Shown: one piece after another, positions 9,494 through 18,882 of the stretch
How positions within the stretch are numbered: the first letter of the stretch is position 1
Layout of the letters: every line of letters starts with the position of its first letter
NCBI RefSeq assembly: GCF_007754425.1
Contig: NZ_CP037452.1
Location: 4,873,164-4,937,163, forward strand
Reading direction: 5' to 3'
Length of the DNA: 64,000 bases
DNA from: Gimesia fumaroli
Lineage (GTDB): Bacteria; Planctomycetota; Planctomycetia; Planctomycetales; Planctomycetaceae
Program-made: the position numbers and the translations under genes
Notes under the pieces: generated by a model
The model's database searches: none
The model's input: only the letters and a program-made list of their open reading frames with translations
What the model was told of the DNA's origin: nothing

Positions 9494-10312
9494 ATGTGCC
9501 GCTGGCTTGCCTATTCCGGTTCTCCACTCAAACTGAGTGCCCTGTTAACGCGTCCCAGCCATTCTCTGATTGACCAGAGCCGCCATGCAACGCACAACAT
9601 TGAGAGTCTGAATGGAGACGGATTTGGTGTGGGCTGGTACGGTGAAGATCCGACGCCGGGCGTTTATCGTGATACGCATCCCGCCTGGAATGATGAAAAC
9701 TTCCGGCATCTGTCGGAACACATTCAATCGGGGCTGTTCCTGGCACATGTGCGTGCTTCCACGGGAACCGCGGTGCAGAATACCAACTGTCATCCTTTCG
9801 CGTTTGAAAACTGGCTGTTTCAACACAACGGTTCGGTTCCCGAATTTCGTTCCCTCAGACGAGAACTATTGTTCGACGTCGATCCCGATTTGTTTCCCTT
9901 TATTCAGGGTTCAACCGATTCAGAAATTCTGTTTTTCCTGGCCCTCACTTTTGGTTTGCGCGATGACGCTCCCCAAGCCCTGGCCCGGATGATCGGTCAT
10001 GTCGAACGTGCCCGCCAGTCCGCCGGCATCAAAGCGCCCCTCTTTTTTAGTGCCTGTGTAACCGACGGACAGAGCCTCTGGGCGGTACGTTATTCCAGCA
10101 ACAACGAGTCCCGAACGTTGTATCACAGCAGTCATTTGCATGCCCTGCACGATCTTGATGGTAGCTATGGGAGTCTACCAGCCGATGCAACGATTGTCGT
10201 CTCCGAACCATTGGACGACTTAACCGAAAACTGGCAGGAAGTTCCCGAATCGTCTCTGCTGACCGTGGAACAAGGTGCGGTGAGCGTCACCGCCTTTGTA
10301 CCAGGAACCTGA
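9494..10312 (+). CDS. Class II glutamine amidotransferase (YafJ/EgtC-like)
   Basis: This 272-residue protein begins MCRWLAYSGSP. Cys2 would be the N-terminal nucleophile after Met removal. Other type-2 glutaminase signatures include NGDGFGVGWYG, LFLAHVRASTGTAVQNTNCHPF and WLFQHNGSV. The family hydrolyses glutamine to give ammonia; some members act in ergothioneine biosynthesis, but no egt genes are nearby. The stand-alone domain could act on a gamma-glutamyl compound. It is convergent with M56 module B. Confidence 0.92.
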   Translation: MCRWLAYSGSPLKLSALLTRPSHSLIDQSRHATHNIESLNGDGFGVGWYGEDPTPGVYRDTHPAWNDENFRHLSEHIQSGLFLAHVRASTGTAVQNTNCHPFAFENWLFQHNGSVPEFRSLRRELLFDVDPDLFPFIQGSTDSEILFFLALTFGLRDDAPQALARMIGHVERARQSAGIKAPLFFSACVTDGQSLWAVRYSSNNESRTLYHSSHLHALHDLDGSYGSLPADATIVVSEPLDDLTENWQEVPESSLLTVEQGAVSVTAFVPGT

Positions 10313-10350
10313 GCCAAAGTCGTCATAGCCCAAAGCAGTGACAAGCAGCT

Positions 10351-13026
10351 TTATTCGATAACCAGTTCAACGTCTTCATAGACTTCGCCTGATTTCAAGT
10401 CAAGCTTCTCCCATGTTCCTGGCAGACCGGAAGTCGCGATGAAATGGAATGGGTCCACTCGGATATAATTCTCTCCGGGGCGAACGAACTTCAATTCGAA
10501 GGTCCCATCTTCTTTGGTCTTTGTAGTGGGATCGTAATAGCGATTGACCAGTAAATCTGCTGCCTGAGAACCAACGCGAAGCCCTTTTACGTTTCGACCA
10601 CTGGCTGATACAACGCGTCCTTTGATGGTACAAGGGCGAGTCAACGTCAGGTTAAAGTCTTCGAATTTCTGGTCAGGACTGGAATGAACGGGCTGGCTCA
10701 CTCCATTTGCCCAGTTGCGCCATTGCTGATATTTGCCATCGTGGACCATCAGATTGTATTCGAAGCGGTTGCCGGCAGGCATGACGACGCGATAGCTACC
10801 ATCCTCTTTTGTCTGGACACTGTAACGCGTATCGCCGGTTAACGAGTTCCCACTACCGCTTTTTGCTGGAGCAACGGTGGCTCCGGCAACGGGATTGCCA
10901 TCAGGATCAAATACTTTTCCAGAGAATTCAACCCCTTTCTCCACTACAATCGAAACGGGGGCCATTCCAGTTGAGAGGTTAAAAGTTAAAGCATCAAAGT
11001 TACGCTGCCAGCCGTCTTGTTGAATCGTCTTGTGTTGCCACTCCTTTACAGCATCGGGAGACCACCAGCGACCTAAGATGCCATGAAAATAGCCATTGAC
11101 ACCGTTGATTTTTTGAGACTTTCCATAGCCAACCTGAAAACGGAATTCGCCGGGCAGCATCTCGTCGATCACGATTTTCCCATTCGCATCAGACTTGCCA
11201 ACCACAGAGAGATCACGCCAGGACCAGAGTACAACCTGCTCTACCGGTTTGCCTGTGTCGGCATCGATCACACGGGCCTCAAAACGAACGCCCTGTTTCA
11301 GTTGAAGATCCAGCGTTTTTGCCTGATCACTGGCGACCACAATATTGGGGACACGCGCCACGCCGACCCCGGGAACAGAAACACGCATCTCATAGGTATC
11401 TGGAAAGACATACATTCGATAGCGACCAGAGACATCCGTCTTCGTCTCTGTCTTCACCTCGCTGATCATGACTCCGGGCCCCCGTTTCGGTCCCTGTAGC
11501 CCCTGGATCATGGCATTCGCAACTGGTTTCCCACTGGGGTCCAGTAGTTGACCTTCGATATAGGTTTTGTTGTTGAGTGTGACAGTCAGAAGGTCCTCTC
11601 CACAGGCCTGTTGCACGATATAATGTGGCGAATAACCAGGTTTACTGATACGAACTTCCGCGCGTCCACCGTCTGATTTTGGTTTTAATCTGAAGATCCC
11701 CTGCTTGTTGGTTTTCGTTTCCGTCCCTTTCCACCACGTCCAGGCATCCACCAGAACTCCTTCAATCGGTTTGCCCTGTTCGTCAATGACGATCCCCACA
11801 ATTTCATTAGGGGCAGCCGGCTTTGGTTGTCCATCAGCCTCTGCTGACTTTGGCTCACTGGTATCAGCTCCTTGTTCCTGCAAAACCAGAGGAGTTGCAC
11901 GATCATCAATGGGATCGGCAACCGAGGGAACCTGGAATGCCAGGAGACAGAACAGTCCCAGAAACATTGTCGTCGTAATCAGGCTGCCGGTTTCGAACAA
12001 GCGGTCTTTCTGACTTCGTCTGTGCCCCAGGATTCGTTCAATCCGAATGCCTAGAATTGACACACGACCTGTTGCTGAAACAGCAATCGGATTCATTCTG
12101 GTCGACCCCGCTTTCGCAATTTCAGCGACATCAATTAGTAATTTTGCATACTCGTCAGCATGACTGCCCGCTGCAACGACAGCGGCATCGCAGCAGAATT
12201 CACGTTCCAGTCGTACCCGTTTTGAAATAAACCAGACCACCGGGTGAAAGAAGAGTACTGCTTCTAATGTATTCTGAGCCAGATTAAACAGGTGATCGTA
12301 ACGCCGGATGTGGGTCAATTCGTGAAACAGAATCTGTTCCAGTTGTTCCGGTTTTAGTCGAGTCAGACAGGCCAACGGTAACAGGACCGTCGGCCGAAAG
12401 ATGCCAACCACAGATGGAACGCCGACTTGTTGACACCACATGACAGGAGGCTGCAGTGCAAGTCCAATTTGACGAGTGACCTTTTCAATCGAAGCGACGA
12501 GCTCCGGTTGAGTCACCGGCGTCGCAAGCTGTCGGTAGATACGGCTGAGATAGACACCGAATCCCAGTCGCGCAACGAAAAATAATACTCCCACAAAGTA
12601 AGCCGCAATCAACAGAGGTGCGATGCGACGATAATCCCAGGATCGTGTGGAGACAGGGAAACGCGTCTTTTCCGCCGAAGACAGTTCTTGTGCTGCGCTC
12701 GTATTAAATCCCTCCTGCATTTCCGTCGTCGTCAGTGGGATTGTCTCTTTTGCAGGCGCCTGTATCGCGGGCTTCGTCTGACCGGTAGATGTGAGAACTT
12801 CTGATGTAGATGAGACAGGGTCACTGATTGTCAAATACGTTACAGGCACACACAGACCAAAAATCAGGAGACAAACCAGCCCCCAGGCGTGCCGCGACTG
12901 GGGTGAGCGATTTCGAAGCACTCCCATCAAGACCGCGAATCCGGCTCCAATAATGAGCCCCTGCCATAGTAAATGAACGAAACACGTCACGAGGTTCACG
13001 CAGAATTCCTGATTCCAGTCCAGCAT
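10351..13026 (-). CDS. BlaR1-like M56 metallopeptidase with carboxypeptidase-regulatory-like repeats, module B
   Basis: I chose the ATG at 13026 because AGGAG lies 8 bp upstream; a GTG at 13035 overlaps that site. The protein has 891 residues. Membrane helices lie near residues 16-35, 50-70 and 138-160, HELTH is at about 235-239 and EFCCDAAVV supplies the third ligand region. A helix near 350 leads to an extracytoplasmic part of about 500 residues. It holds beta-sandwich repeats (IDEQGKPIEGVLVDAW, DPSGKPVANAMIQG, DPDGNPVAGATVAP, VSASGRNVKGLRVG). No transpeptidase domain is seen. It lies 5 bp after its BlaI partner. Confidence 0.9.
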   Translation of the reverse strand: MLDWNQEFCVNLVTCFVHLLWQGLIIGAGFAVLMGVLRNRSPQSRHAWGLVCLLIFGLCVPVTYLTISDPVSSTSEVLTSTGQTKPAIQAPAKETIPLTTTEMQEGFNTSAAQELSSAEKTRFPVSTRSWDYRRIAPLLIAAYFVGVLFFVARLGFGVYLSRIYRQLATPVTQPELVASIEKVTRQIGLALQPPVMWCQQVGVPSVVGIFRPTVLLPLACLTRLKPEQLEQILFHELTHIRRYDHLFNLAQNTLEAVLFFHPVVWFISKRVRLEREFCCDAAVVAAGSHADEYAKLLIDVAEIAKAGSTRMNPIAVSATGRVSILGIRIERILGHRRSQKDRLFETGSLITTTMFLGLFCLLAFQVPSVADPIDDRATPLVLQEQGADTSEPKSAEADGQPKPAAPNEIVGIVIDEQGKPIEGVLVDAWTWWKGTETKTNKQGIFRLKPKSDGGRAEVRISKPGYSPHYIVQQACGEDLLTVTLNNKTYIEGQLLDPSGKPVANAMIQGLQGPKRGPGVMISEVKTETKTDVSGRYRMYVFPDTYEMRVSVPGVGVARVPNIVVASDQAKTLDLQLKQGVRFEARVIDADTGKPVEQVVLWSWRDLSVVGKSDANGKIVIDEMLPGEFRFQVGYGKSQKINGVNGYFHGILGRWWSPDAVKEWQHKTIQQDGWQRNFDALTFNLSTGMAPVSIVVEKGVEFSGKVFDPDGNPVAGATVAPAKSGSGNSLTGDTRYSVQTKEDGSYRVVMPAGNRFEYNLMVHDGKYQQWRNWANGVSQPVHSSPDQKFEDFNLTLTRPCTIKGRVVSASGRNVKGLRVGSQAADLLVNRYYDPTTKTKEDGTFELKFVRPGENYIRVDPFHFIATSGLPGTWEKLDLKSGEVYEDVELVIE

Positions 13027-13031
13027 TTCGA

Positions 13032-13415
13032 TCACTCCTGATTACGGCGGTTGACAATCTCACGCAGTTGAGAAAGATCTTCGTCAGATAGATCCGATGT
13101 TTCCAGCAAATTCAGCATGGCCGCAGCTGCTGACCCGTGAAAGACACGTGCGACCAGATCGTGCAACATTCGCTTTGAAGTCGCCTTTTCGGTGACACTG
13201 GCACGATACAGATAGCTGCCCCCTGTTTTCTTCCGCTTGACATATCCCTTCTCTTCCATGATCCCCAGAATCGTCATCACGGATTGATACGTCACTTCCC
13301 GCTCCGGACTGAGTGCATCACGAATCGCATGTCCCGAAAGCGGGCCTTGCTGCCAGAGCCGTTTTAATATTTCCAATTCCAGTTCAGTGGGATACCGGGT
13401 TGTCTGTCGTGCCAT
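13032..13415 (-). CDS. BlaI/MecI/CopY-family repressor, module B
   Basis: This 127-residue winged-helix repressor starts at an ATG behind GAGGAAG. The recognition segment is YQSVMTILGIMEEKGYV, unlike that of module A. The C-terminal part (LHDLVARVFHGSAAAAMLNLL) is the usual BlaI dimerisation region. It would repress its own operon with the M56 gene, which begins just downstream. Its close homology to BlaI shows fold and role; the inducing signal is unknown. Confidence 0.94.
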   Translation of the reverse strand: MARQTTRYPTELELEILKRLWQQGPLSGHAIRDALSPEREVTYQSVMTILGIMEEKGYVKRKKTGGSYLYRASVTEKATSKRMLHDLVARVFHGSAAAAMLNLLETSDLSDEDLSQLREIVNRRNQE

Positions 13416-13456
13416 TTCTGCTTCCTCATAATCGAATTCTTTCGATTTATAGATCG

Positions 13457-13511
13457 ATTAGATCACACGATACTTTGTCCGTCAAGAATATTATCTAATT
13501 AATTAGATAAT
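13457..13511 (-). promoter_or_regulatory. Promoter and operator of BlaI/M56 module B
   Basis: Reading the minus strand, TTGACG (13485-13480) and TCTAAT (13462-13457) are spaced by 17 bp, about 42 bp before blaI. A perfect 22-bp palindrome occupies 13490-13511, just upstream of the -35, with arms ATTATCTAATT. The -10 itself repeats the half-site TCTAAT and overlaps a looser dyad around 13441-13456. This gives two operator-like sites around the promoter, with a sequence different from the operators of modules A, C and D. Confidence 0.55.
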
Positions 13512-13603
13512 CTGAACACATCCTAATGACTACTGCGATCACAGAATTCCCCGTGATGGCTTAGCCTGCCTGATAACAAGCAGTTTCCCCAATATCAGGA
13601 TGA

Positions 13604-14536
13604 TTACTCTGCGAGTTTCTTTCGCACCAGTTTTGCTTGTGCGTCATTCAGAATTTCCCAGCACGCCAGGCCGTTACCGACGAGATCGAATTCGTCGAAC
13701 TCCCAGACGACGTTTCTGTCGCCGTCCAGTTCCAGTATCTGTGGATTGTTCGGCCCGGCGTGACAGTTGCCGATGACCAGGTTGCCGTTCTCCAACTGCT
13801 GCAGGCAGGTAGTCCATTTGAGCTCAACGTCGGTGTCAGGAACCTTGCCTTTGATTTCCCAGACGACTTTTTTGTCCAGGGTGACTTCGAGAACACTGTT
13901 GCCGCTGCCCGAAGCGATAAGCGTGTTGCCGTTTTTGAGACGAATGGCACCATACACGCGAGTATTCGTCAAGTAGTCCCAGATGATTTCGCCGTTTCGA
14001 TTGTATTCGGTCACCACGCCGGGATTTTCCGAACAGACCAAAAACGTGCCTTGTGGCGTGATCCGCGTCAGTCGCGTGGACTGTGTGCCCCCCTTCTTCA
14101 GCGGGAATTGATGCACGAGCTTGCCCTGCTGATCGACTTCGATGATCCGCCCGACGCCACTTTCGACAATCACGGTGTTGCCGTTGGGCAGCCGCTTGAA
14201 CGCATGCACGTCGACCCGCTTGCCCGCGTTCCCATTCATGGTGGCACTGTCATAGGTCCAGACGATTTTTTTATCCAACGTAATCTCTTTGAGCCCGGTC
14301 CAGCTATCATGAAACAGAATGTTACCGTTGGGCAGCAGTTGCACATCATGATGCCCCGCGTGTCCCTTCTCAGGACCTGCCGTTTGATATGACCAGAGCA
14401 CCTTCCCGTCCGCATCACAGATCGCGAGGATATTTTTCTGATAGGAAGCCCCCACCAGTACCAGCCGCTCAGCAGAGGCGGAAGTAGCCATCAAAAGACA
14501 CGTCAAAATAATGAGGAACTGCGAGGCGCGTTTCAT
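13604..14536 (-). CDS. Secreted PQQ-like/arylsulfotransferase-type beta-propeller
   Basis: The ATG at 14536 gives a signal peptide (MKRASQFLIILTCLLMATSA) cut near SAS-AE; an upstream start at 14569 is less likely. The mature part is a run of blades of the form GKVLWSYQT, KKIVWTYDSATM, GEIIWDYLTN, KKVVWEIKG and RNVVWEFDEF, each ending in a W-x-(Y/F) strand. It has 310 residues, the size of a single propeller. Repeated RLPNGNTLI phrases are also typical of arylsulfotransferase-like propellers. The function is unknown, probably periplasmic binding or scaffolding. Confidence 0.82.
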   Translation of the reverse strand: MKRASQFLIILTCLLMATSASAERLVLVGASYQKNILAICDADGKVLWSYQTAGPEKGHAGHHDVQLLPNGNILFHDSWTGLKEITLDKKIVWTYDSATMNGNAGKRVDVHAFKRLPNGNTVIVESGVGRIIEVDQQGKLVHQFPLKKGGTQSTRLTRITPQGTFLVCSENPGVVTEYNRNGEIIWDYLTNTRVYGAIRLKNGNTLIASGSGNSVLEVTLDKKVVWEIKGKVPDTDVELKWTTCLQQLENGNLVIGNCHAGPNNPQILELDGDRNVVWEFDEFDLVGNGLACWEILNDAQAKLVRKKLAE

Positions 14537-14849
14537 GGTTTGATAGATTCCTGTTTGATGAGAACTCAATTAGAAATGCGTTATTTGAAGTCCAATTCAA
14601 TAAAATGATGGGACTTAATGATTTAACACATCATATCATCGTAATCATGCAACCGAAACCCAAATAGAGTGTGGTGTCTGATTTCAGGAATGGAGATTGA
14701 ATCGTTGCCCCAAAATAGTGTCCGTCTAAATGAATTTAAATTATTTATTGGGTATCTAATAAATAAGTCAGACAATTCCAGAAGTACAGCCACTCTGATT
14801 ACTGACCGAAAGGACCAGTCTAAAACTTCACAAAACGAAAGGATCTCGC
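14537..14849. promoter_or_regulatory. Divergent intergenic region with an AT-rich inverted repeat
   Basis: This gap separates two divergent genes for secreted propellers and must hold both promoters. The clearest element is a perfect 9-bp inverted repeat, TTATTTATT (14741-14749) and AATAAATAA (14758-14766), with an 8-bp spacer. It is placed about 85 bp before the rightward gene. It could be an operator or a weak stem. No RNA gene is visible. Confidence 0.35.
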
Positions 14850-16175
14850 ATGATCTCTCGTTGCTTGTCAGTAGTGTGTGCGTTGGCCTGTTTGCAGACC
14901 TTGTCTGCCCCGGTCCAGGCAGATGACGTGTTTGAAAAACCGGTTCGTTTGAAAGCCGACGGAAAAGTCATTGATACCGGCGATCACTGGGGGCATAGTA
15001 GTCCCTGTATTGAAGATCTGGACGGAGATCGACTCGATGATCTCATTCTGGGAGATTTCAGAGGAAATTTTCATTTCTATAAAAACGTCGGTCGTAGTGA
15101 TGCCCCCGTCTACATTAGCATCGGAAAAATACAAGCCGCTGGCAAAGACGCGCAAGTTAATATCTATTGCTGCGTTGGTGGACAACCTCGATTTGTTGAT
15201 CTCGACGGAGATGGTCTCAGAGATTTCATTAGCAGCTCTTACGATCCTGGCTACTGCTACTACTTCCGGTGCTTAGGTCATCAGAAGTTTGCCGCCCCTG
15301 TAGAACTGGTTGACAAAGCTGGAATTCCGGTTCGTTTTGCAGTCGATCAAAAAAGAAAGAGTCAGTCGTTTGGCAGTTTTTATACTCCGGTCGACTGGGA
15401 CGCCGATGGCGATTTTGATTTATTGATCGGCTGTTTTGACGGACATCTGAAACTACGATTGAATGAAGGAAATGCTAAAAAGTTCGTCTTTGCAACCGAA
15501 AACCAAACGATCAACGCCGGCAAGGAACCACTCAAAGTCGAAAAGCACTGTTGTCCGGTGGTCGCCGACTGGGACCAGGACGGCCTGTGGGACATTCTCT
15601 CGGGAAGTGATGATGGCAGTGTCGTCTGGTTTCGAAATGTCGGTTCCAAAACCGCACCTCAGTTTACAGAAAGCCAGATACTCGTCACCAAACATGATGG
15701 TTGTGGCTATGATCTGGTACGCTGGAGTGAACAGGACATTGTTCCCGGTATCCGTTCACAAATTGAAGTCGTCGACTTTAACAAAGATGGTAAGCTCGAT
15801 CTCCTTCTAGGCGACTTCTGCACGGCGTTTGAGTTCCGAAAGAATCTAACTTCCAAAGAAAAACAGCAGGTCAAAACACTGCTGTCAAAACTCAAACAAG
15901 CCGCTGAGCCGTATAGCACAAAACTGAAAGCACTTCAGGATGATATCAGAAAACGGTATCCCGGCGATGGAATCTATACCGATAAAGCAAACGAAGAATG
16001 GTCAACAGCCTACAAAGCATTGAAGGACAGCCCGGAAGCAAAAAAAATGGAAGCATTCGAAGCAGAATACGTCAGCCAGATGCAGCCCCTGCTCGCCGGT
16101 ACGGCCCATAAAGGTAATCACAGCTATGATCTGGCAAAATCACACGGCTATGTCTGGCTGTTTCTAAGAAAGTAA
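14850..16175 (+). CDS. Secreted FG-GAP/VCBS-repeat propeller protein
   Basis: This 441-residue protein starts at an ATG behind AAGGAT, with a signal peptide ending SAPVQA. Calcium-loop blades are evident: EDLDGDRLDDLILGDF, DLDGDGLRDFISSSY, DWDADGDFDLLIGCF, DWDQDGLWDILSGSDDG and DFNKDGKLDLLLGDF, as in FG-GAP/VCBS integrin-like propellers. A helical, Lys-rich tail of about 110 residues follows (residues 330-430). It is followed 8 bp downstream by an nDsbD-like lipoprotein gene, suggesting an operon for an envelope complex. Confidence 0.88.
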   Translation: MISRCLSVVCALACLQTLSAPVQADDVFEKPVRLKADGKVIDTGDHWGHSSPCIEDLDGDRLDDLILGDFRGNFHFYKNVGRSDAPVYISIGKIQAAGKDAQVNIYCCVGGQPRFVDLDGDGLRDFISSSYDPGYCYYFRCLGHQKFAAPVELVDKAGIPVRFAVDQKRKSQSFGSFYTPVDWDADGDFDLLIGCFDGHLKLRLNEGNAKKFVFATENQTINAGKEPLKVEKHCCPVVADWDQDGLWDILSGSDDGSVVWFRNVGSKTAPQFTESQILVTKHDGCGYDLVRWSEQDIVPGIRSQIEVVDFNKDGKLDLLLGDFCTAFEFRKNLTSKEKQQVKTLLSKLKQAAEPYSTKLKALQDDIRKRYPGDGIYTDKANEEWSTAYKALKDSPEAKKMEAFEAEYVSQMQPLLAGTAHKGNHSYDLAKSHGYVWLFLRK

Positions 16176-16183
16176 TCAGCGCC

Positions 16184-16798
16184 TTGAATATCAATGCACC
16201 CGCTTCAGATAAACAGCGGTCAACTCTGATAGTTTGGTTGATTGTCTATGCCGGGCTTTCCCTGTTCGGTTGTGAAAAGTCCGTTGAACAAAAACACGAT
16301 GCGGTTAACAGTACTCCCCAAGATCTCACTCAGACGGAAATCACTGAAATCGAGCAAAAACCAACTGAGTTAACACATCGCATCAAGGGAAAGCCGGTTT
16401 CTGTGACTCTCCGCGTTCCAAAGAGTCACGTCAAACCAGGCGAGACCTTGGACTTGTCAGTCCTGTTTGAAATCGCTCCCCTATGGGAAATTCGCGCCTT
16501 CGATGCGCTACCAGCAGATACAGCGACCCAATTAACACTGAATCTGCCAACTGGTTTTCAAGCGGCGAAAGTATGGGAGTCCCCCTCACCTGATCGCTCT
16601 CTGGCCCCCGTTGGACATCCGGCTTATATGGGCAAACCTGTTTTCCATCGCCACATTCAGGTTACCAGCGACGCAGAACCCGGCAAACAGGAAATCACCT
16701 GCCACGTCAGCTATCAGGCTTGTGATGAATTTCGCTGTCTGAAACCCGCTGAGATTAAACTCAAGGTTACAGTGCAGGTTGAGAAAGAAAATCAATAA
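16184..16798 (+). CDS. Lipoprotein with DsbD N-terminal-like domain
   Basis: A TTG at 16184 is the only start that leaves the whole leader. The signal ends in the lipobox LSLFGC, so the protein is likely lipid-anchored at about residue 29. Residues 60-200 resemble the immunoglobulin-like N-terminal domain of DsbD: VPKSHVKPGETLDLSVLFEIAP and then CHVSYQACDEFRCLKP, where the last two Cys (QACDEFRC) match the reactive pair of nDsbD. No membrane or thioredoxin domain of DsbD is attached. It may receive electrons or act only as a binding domain. It is 8 bp from the FG-GAP gene. Confidence 0.7.
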   Translation: MNINAPASDKQRSTLIVWLIVYAGLSLFGCEKSVEQKHDAVNSTPQDLTQTEITEIEQKPTELTHRIKGKPVSVTLRVPKSHVKPGETLDLSVLFEIAPLWEIRAFDALPADTATQLTLNLPTGFQAAKVWESPSPDRSLAPVGHPAYMGKPVFHRHIQVTSDAEPGKQEITCHVSYQACDEFRCLKPAEIKLKVTVQVEKENQ

Positions 16799-16836
16799 GG
16801 AAACTACTGTTTTCAGAAAATCGGTTTAAAGCCGTT

Positions 16837-17439
16837 TTACCCCTGGTCCCAGCGTTCGATTACGAAATAATCATTGATCTGTTCGATCCAAGCCTGGATG
16901 TTGGCAATGCGTTCGTGGGACAGGCCCAGTGTCAGCATGTTAAAGGCGGCTTCCGGGCTGGGGTTATGAAAATATTCCTCAGCCGTGCGACGGGGGATCA
17001 TCGTATCCAGCGGAAAATTGCTGGATCGAACAAAAGACAGGATACAACACAGAAGCTGATCGTTGTTTAATTCAATCTGCGAATGCGATGGACGTACTTC
17101 GAAACGAAATTCCAGCAGACTGTTCCAGACAATATGCAGTACTTGTGTGTCCTCACGGAACAAGTCAATTAAAAATGCAGGCAGGAATTTCAGGAACCCC
17201 TCATACGACATGAACAATGGTGCGTCCTGATGATGTGTGATCAACGTGTGATCCAGCTGGTCCCAGGTTTTACCAGCAAAGTCGCACAGGATTTCGTCGA
17301 ATACAACACCTTCAGCCCGTACCAACTGCGTTCCGTCAATTTCGACCAGATATTGATTCGGCGGGAAGCATTCGTGAATCAGATCGATCACGGTCTGCTG
17401 ATAATTCCGTTGCCATTCTCTCTTGCTGATCAATTTCAC
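16837..17439 (-). CDS. Hypothetical protein, DUF6714-like
   Basis: This 200-residue cytoplasmic protein starts at a GTG with AGGATCGGGA upstream. It begins KLISKREWQRNYQQTVIDLIHECF and contains FDEILCDFAGKTWDQLD and FMSYEGFLKFLPAFLIDLF. The pattern of an acidic, Trp-containing block followed by a FLPAFL block is reminiscent of DUF6714 proteins; this is a weak assignment. It has no signal peptide or membrane helix and is convergent with the lipoprotein gene. Confidence 0.6.
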   Translation of the reverse strand: MKLISKREWQRNYQQTVIDLIHECFPPNQYLVEIDGTQLVRAEGVVFDEILCDFAGKTWDQLDHTLITHHQDAPLFMSYEGFLKFLPAFLIDLFREDTQVLHIVWNSLLEFRFEVRPSHSQIELNNDQLLCCILSFVRSSNFPLDTMIPRRTAEEYFHNPSPEAAFNMLTLGLSHERIANIQAWIEQINDYFVIERWDQG

Positions 17440-17800
17440 ATTCCCGATCCTTTATATGACCAGCCTTTTATTATGAACTCTTGTCTCATTCAGTTATCTC
17501 GCGCTGATCAAATATTTTCAATCCCAGTTTTTCCCAAAAATTGTAGTAGCAATCGTGATTTGCGTCTCGTTTAATAGAATAGAGACAGTTCTCCCCCCCG
17601 GCATATTGATTCTATCTCCTTTTATTCTTCCGGGGATACAGCGTTTCTAGAATGTGTTTTGATTCCTATCTCCTTTATTTTCATCTTCGAAACCAAGTGT
17701 CTCTGGTTGTGAATCGAATTCACAGTCAGTCTATTACCCGATCGGGCCAACGGGATTTTTGAGATTTCACAATTGTAGTCCGATAGAGGGGATTTTACGT
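17440..17800. other. Intergenic region upstream of the EF-hand gene
   Basis: This region holds no convincing gene. It contains a perfect 7-bp inverted repeat, TGTGAAT (17708-17714) and ATTCACA (17718-17724), with a 3-bp centre. The repeat lies about 80 bp before the EF-hand gene and is a possible regulatory site. The start of that gene is fixed by GAGGGG at about 17785. Confidence 0.3.
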
Positions 17801-18472
17801 ATGCGAAAAATTGGTTTTCTACTCACATTGTTTGCGCTGATGATTTTTGCCAGTGATGCCTATGCCCAGCGAGGCGGCGGTGGCGGTCGAGGCGGCGGAG
17901 GCCCACGTGGCGGCGGTGGCGGTCAGCAGGGAGGGGGCCCGCGCGGAGGAGGTCAGCAGATGGGACAAGGAGGCGGCGGACAGTGCCAGCAGGGAGGCGG
18001 AGGTATGCAGATGCGCGGTGGCGGAATGGGAGCCCAGGGTACAACCACAGACACCACCGAAGTAGTCACCCAGATGTTATTGCAAATGGATCGAAACCGG
18101 GATGGGATGATCGCATCGAATGAAGTCCCCACTCAACTGCAAAGCCGGATATCCAATGCGGATATCAACAATGATGGCGTGTTGAATCGGCTGGAACAGA
18201 TGGCCGTCATCGATCGTGCCAGAATCCTGAGTGGTAATCCCAGAGCAAACGGGATCGGTCTGAATGCCGAGATCTTCCAGAGACTGGATCGAAACCGGGA
18301 TAATGTAGTCAGTCGAACCGAAGTTCCCAGACAACTCCAACGGTTGTTCCGAACTCTGGATACAAATACGGATGGTTCAATCGACGCCGAAGAACAGACC
18401 GTCATTCTGGAACGCATCAAAAGTAAATTGAATCCGGAACAACCTCCCCGAATTAAAAAACCCGCTCTTTGA
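17801..18472 (+). CDS. Secreted Gly-rich EF-hand protein
   Basis: The ATG at 17801, behind a GAGGGG site, gives a signal peptide ending SDAYA. Residues 22-85 are a low-complexity Gly/Arg/Gln/Met tract. Four EF-hand-type loops follow: DRNRDGMIASNE, DINNDGVLNRLE, DRNRDNVVSRTE and DTNTDGSIDAEE, arranged as two pairs. The 223-residue protein would be exported and calcium-binding. Planctomycetes encode many such EF-hand proteins; no partner is obvious here. Confidence 0.87.
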   Translation: MRKIGFLLTLFALMIFASDAYAQRGGGGGRGGGGPRGGGGGQQGGGPRGGGQQMGQGGGGQCQQGGGGMQMRGGGMGAQGTTTDTTEVVTQMLLQMDRNRDGMIASNEVPTQLQSRISNADINNDGVLNRLEQMAVIDRARILSGNPRANGIGLNAEIFQRLDRNRDNVVSRTEVPRQLQRLFRTLDTNTDGSIDAEEQTVILERIKSKLNPEQPPRIKKPAL

Positions 18473-18496
18473 AAACGCTCATTTTGAGAGGCTCAG

Positions 18497-18609
18497 GTGC
18501 CAGGAATCGATTAACGACTTTGGTGGTGTACTCCTTGGGGCGACTGTAGTTTCGAGTTCCGAGTTCGTGTTATACAGTCGCTTTACTGGTCAACAAAGAT
18601 TCCTGGCAC
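18497..18609. repeat. Nested inverted repeat, possible MITE or structured RNA
   Basis: The outer arms are GTGCCAGGAATC (18497-18508) and GATTCCTGGCAC (18598-18609), 12 of 12 complementary. The inner arms are GCGACTGTA (18540-18548) and TACAGTCGC (18573-18581), 9 of 9. The whole would fold into one two-tier hairpin of 113 nt. It sits 24 bp after the EF-hand gene. GTGCCAGG-type arms recall REP/MITE elements in other bacteria. It could also act as a terminator, since TTTTTC follows at 18610. Confidence 0.6.
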
Positions 18610-18882
18610 TTTTTCATTTCACTTTATCACCGCGGAACAGGGATTCGATCGTCATTCTGTCTCGATATTCAGATCAAATTCAATAGTGGTGTCTGGCGCG
18701 GAACCGCTCAGGTCGATACCGCATTCTTTAGTTGCCTGATCATTTCTGATTGACTGCAATATTTCATGGTCCGACTCGGGTTCTATTCTGGAATGTTGTC
18801 CGTGTCTCTTCTAAGATAGTGATACTACAGTTGTTCTCTTATATAGAGAACCCACTAAATATCACTGATGAAGGTCACTTCC

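Noticed and set aside
13637-14392. Plus-strand open frame of 251 codons opposite the propeller gene
   Set aside because: Antisense shadow of a well-supported propeller gene; no domain.
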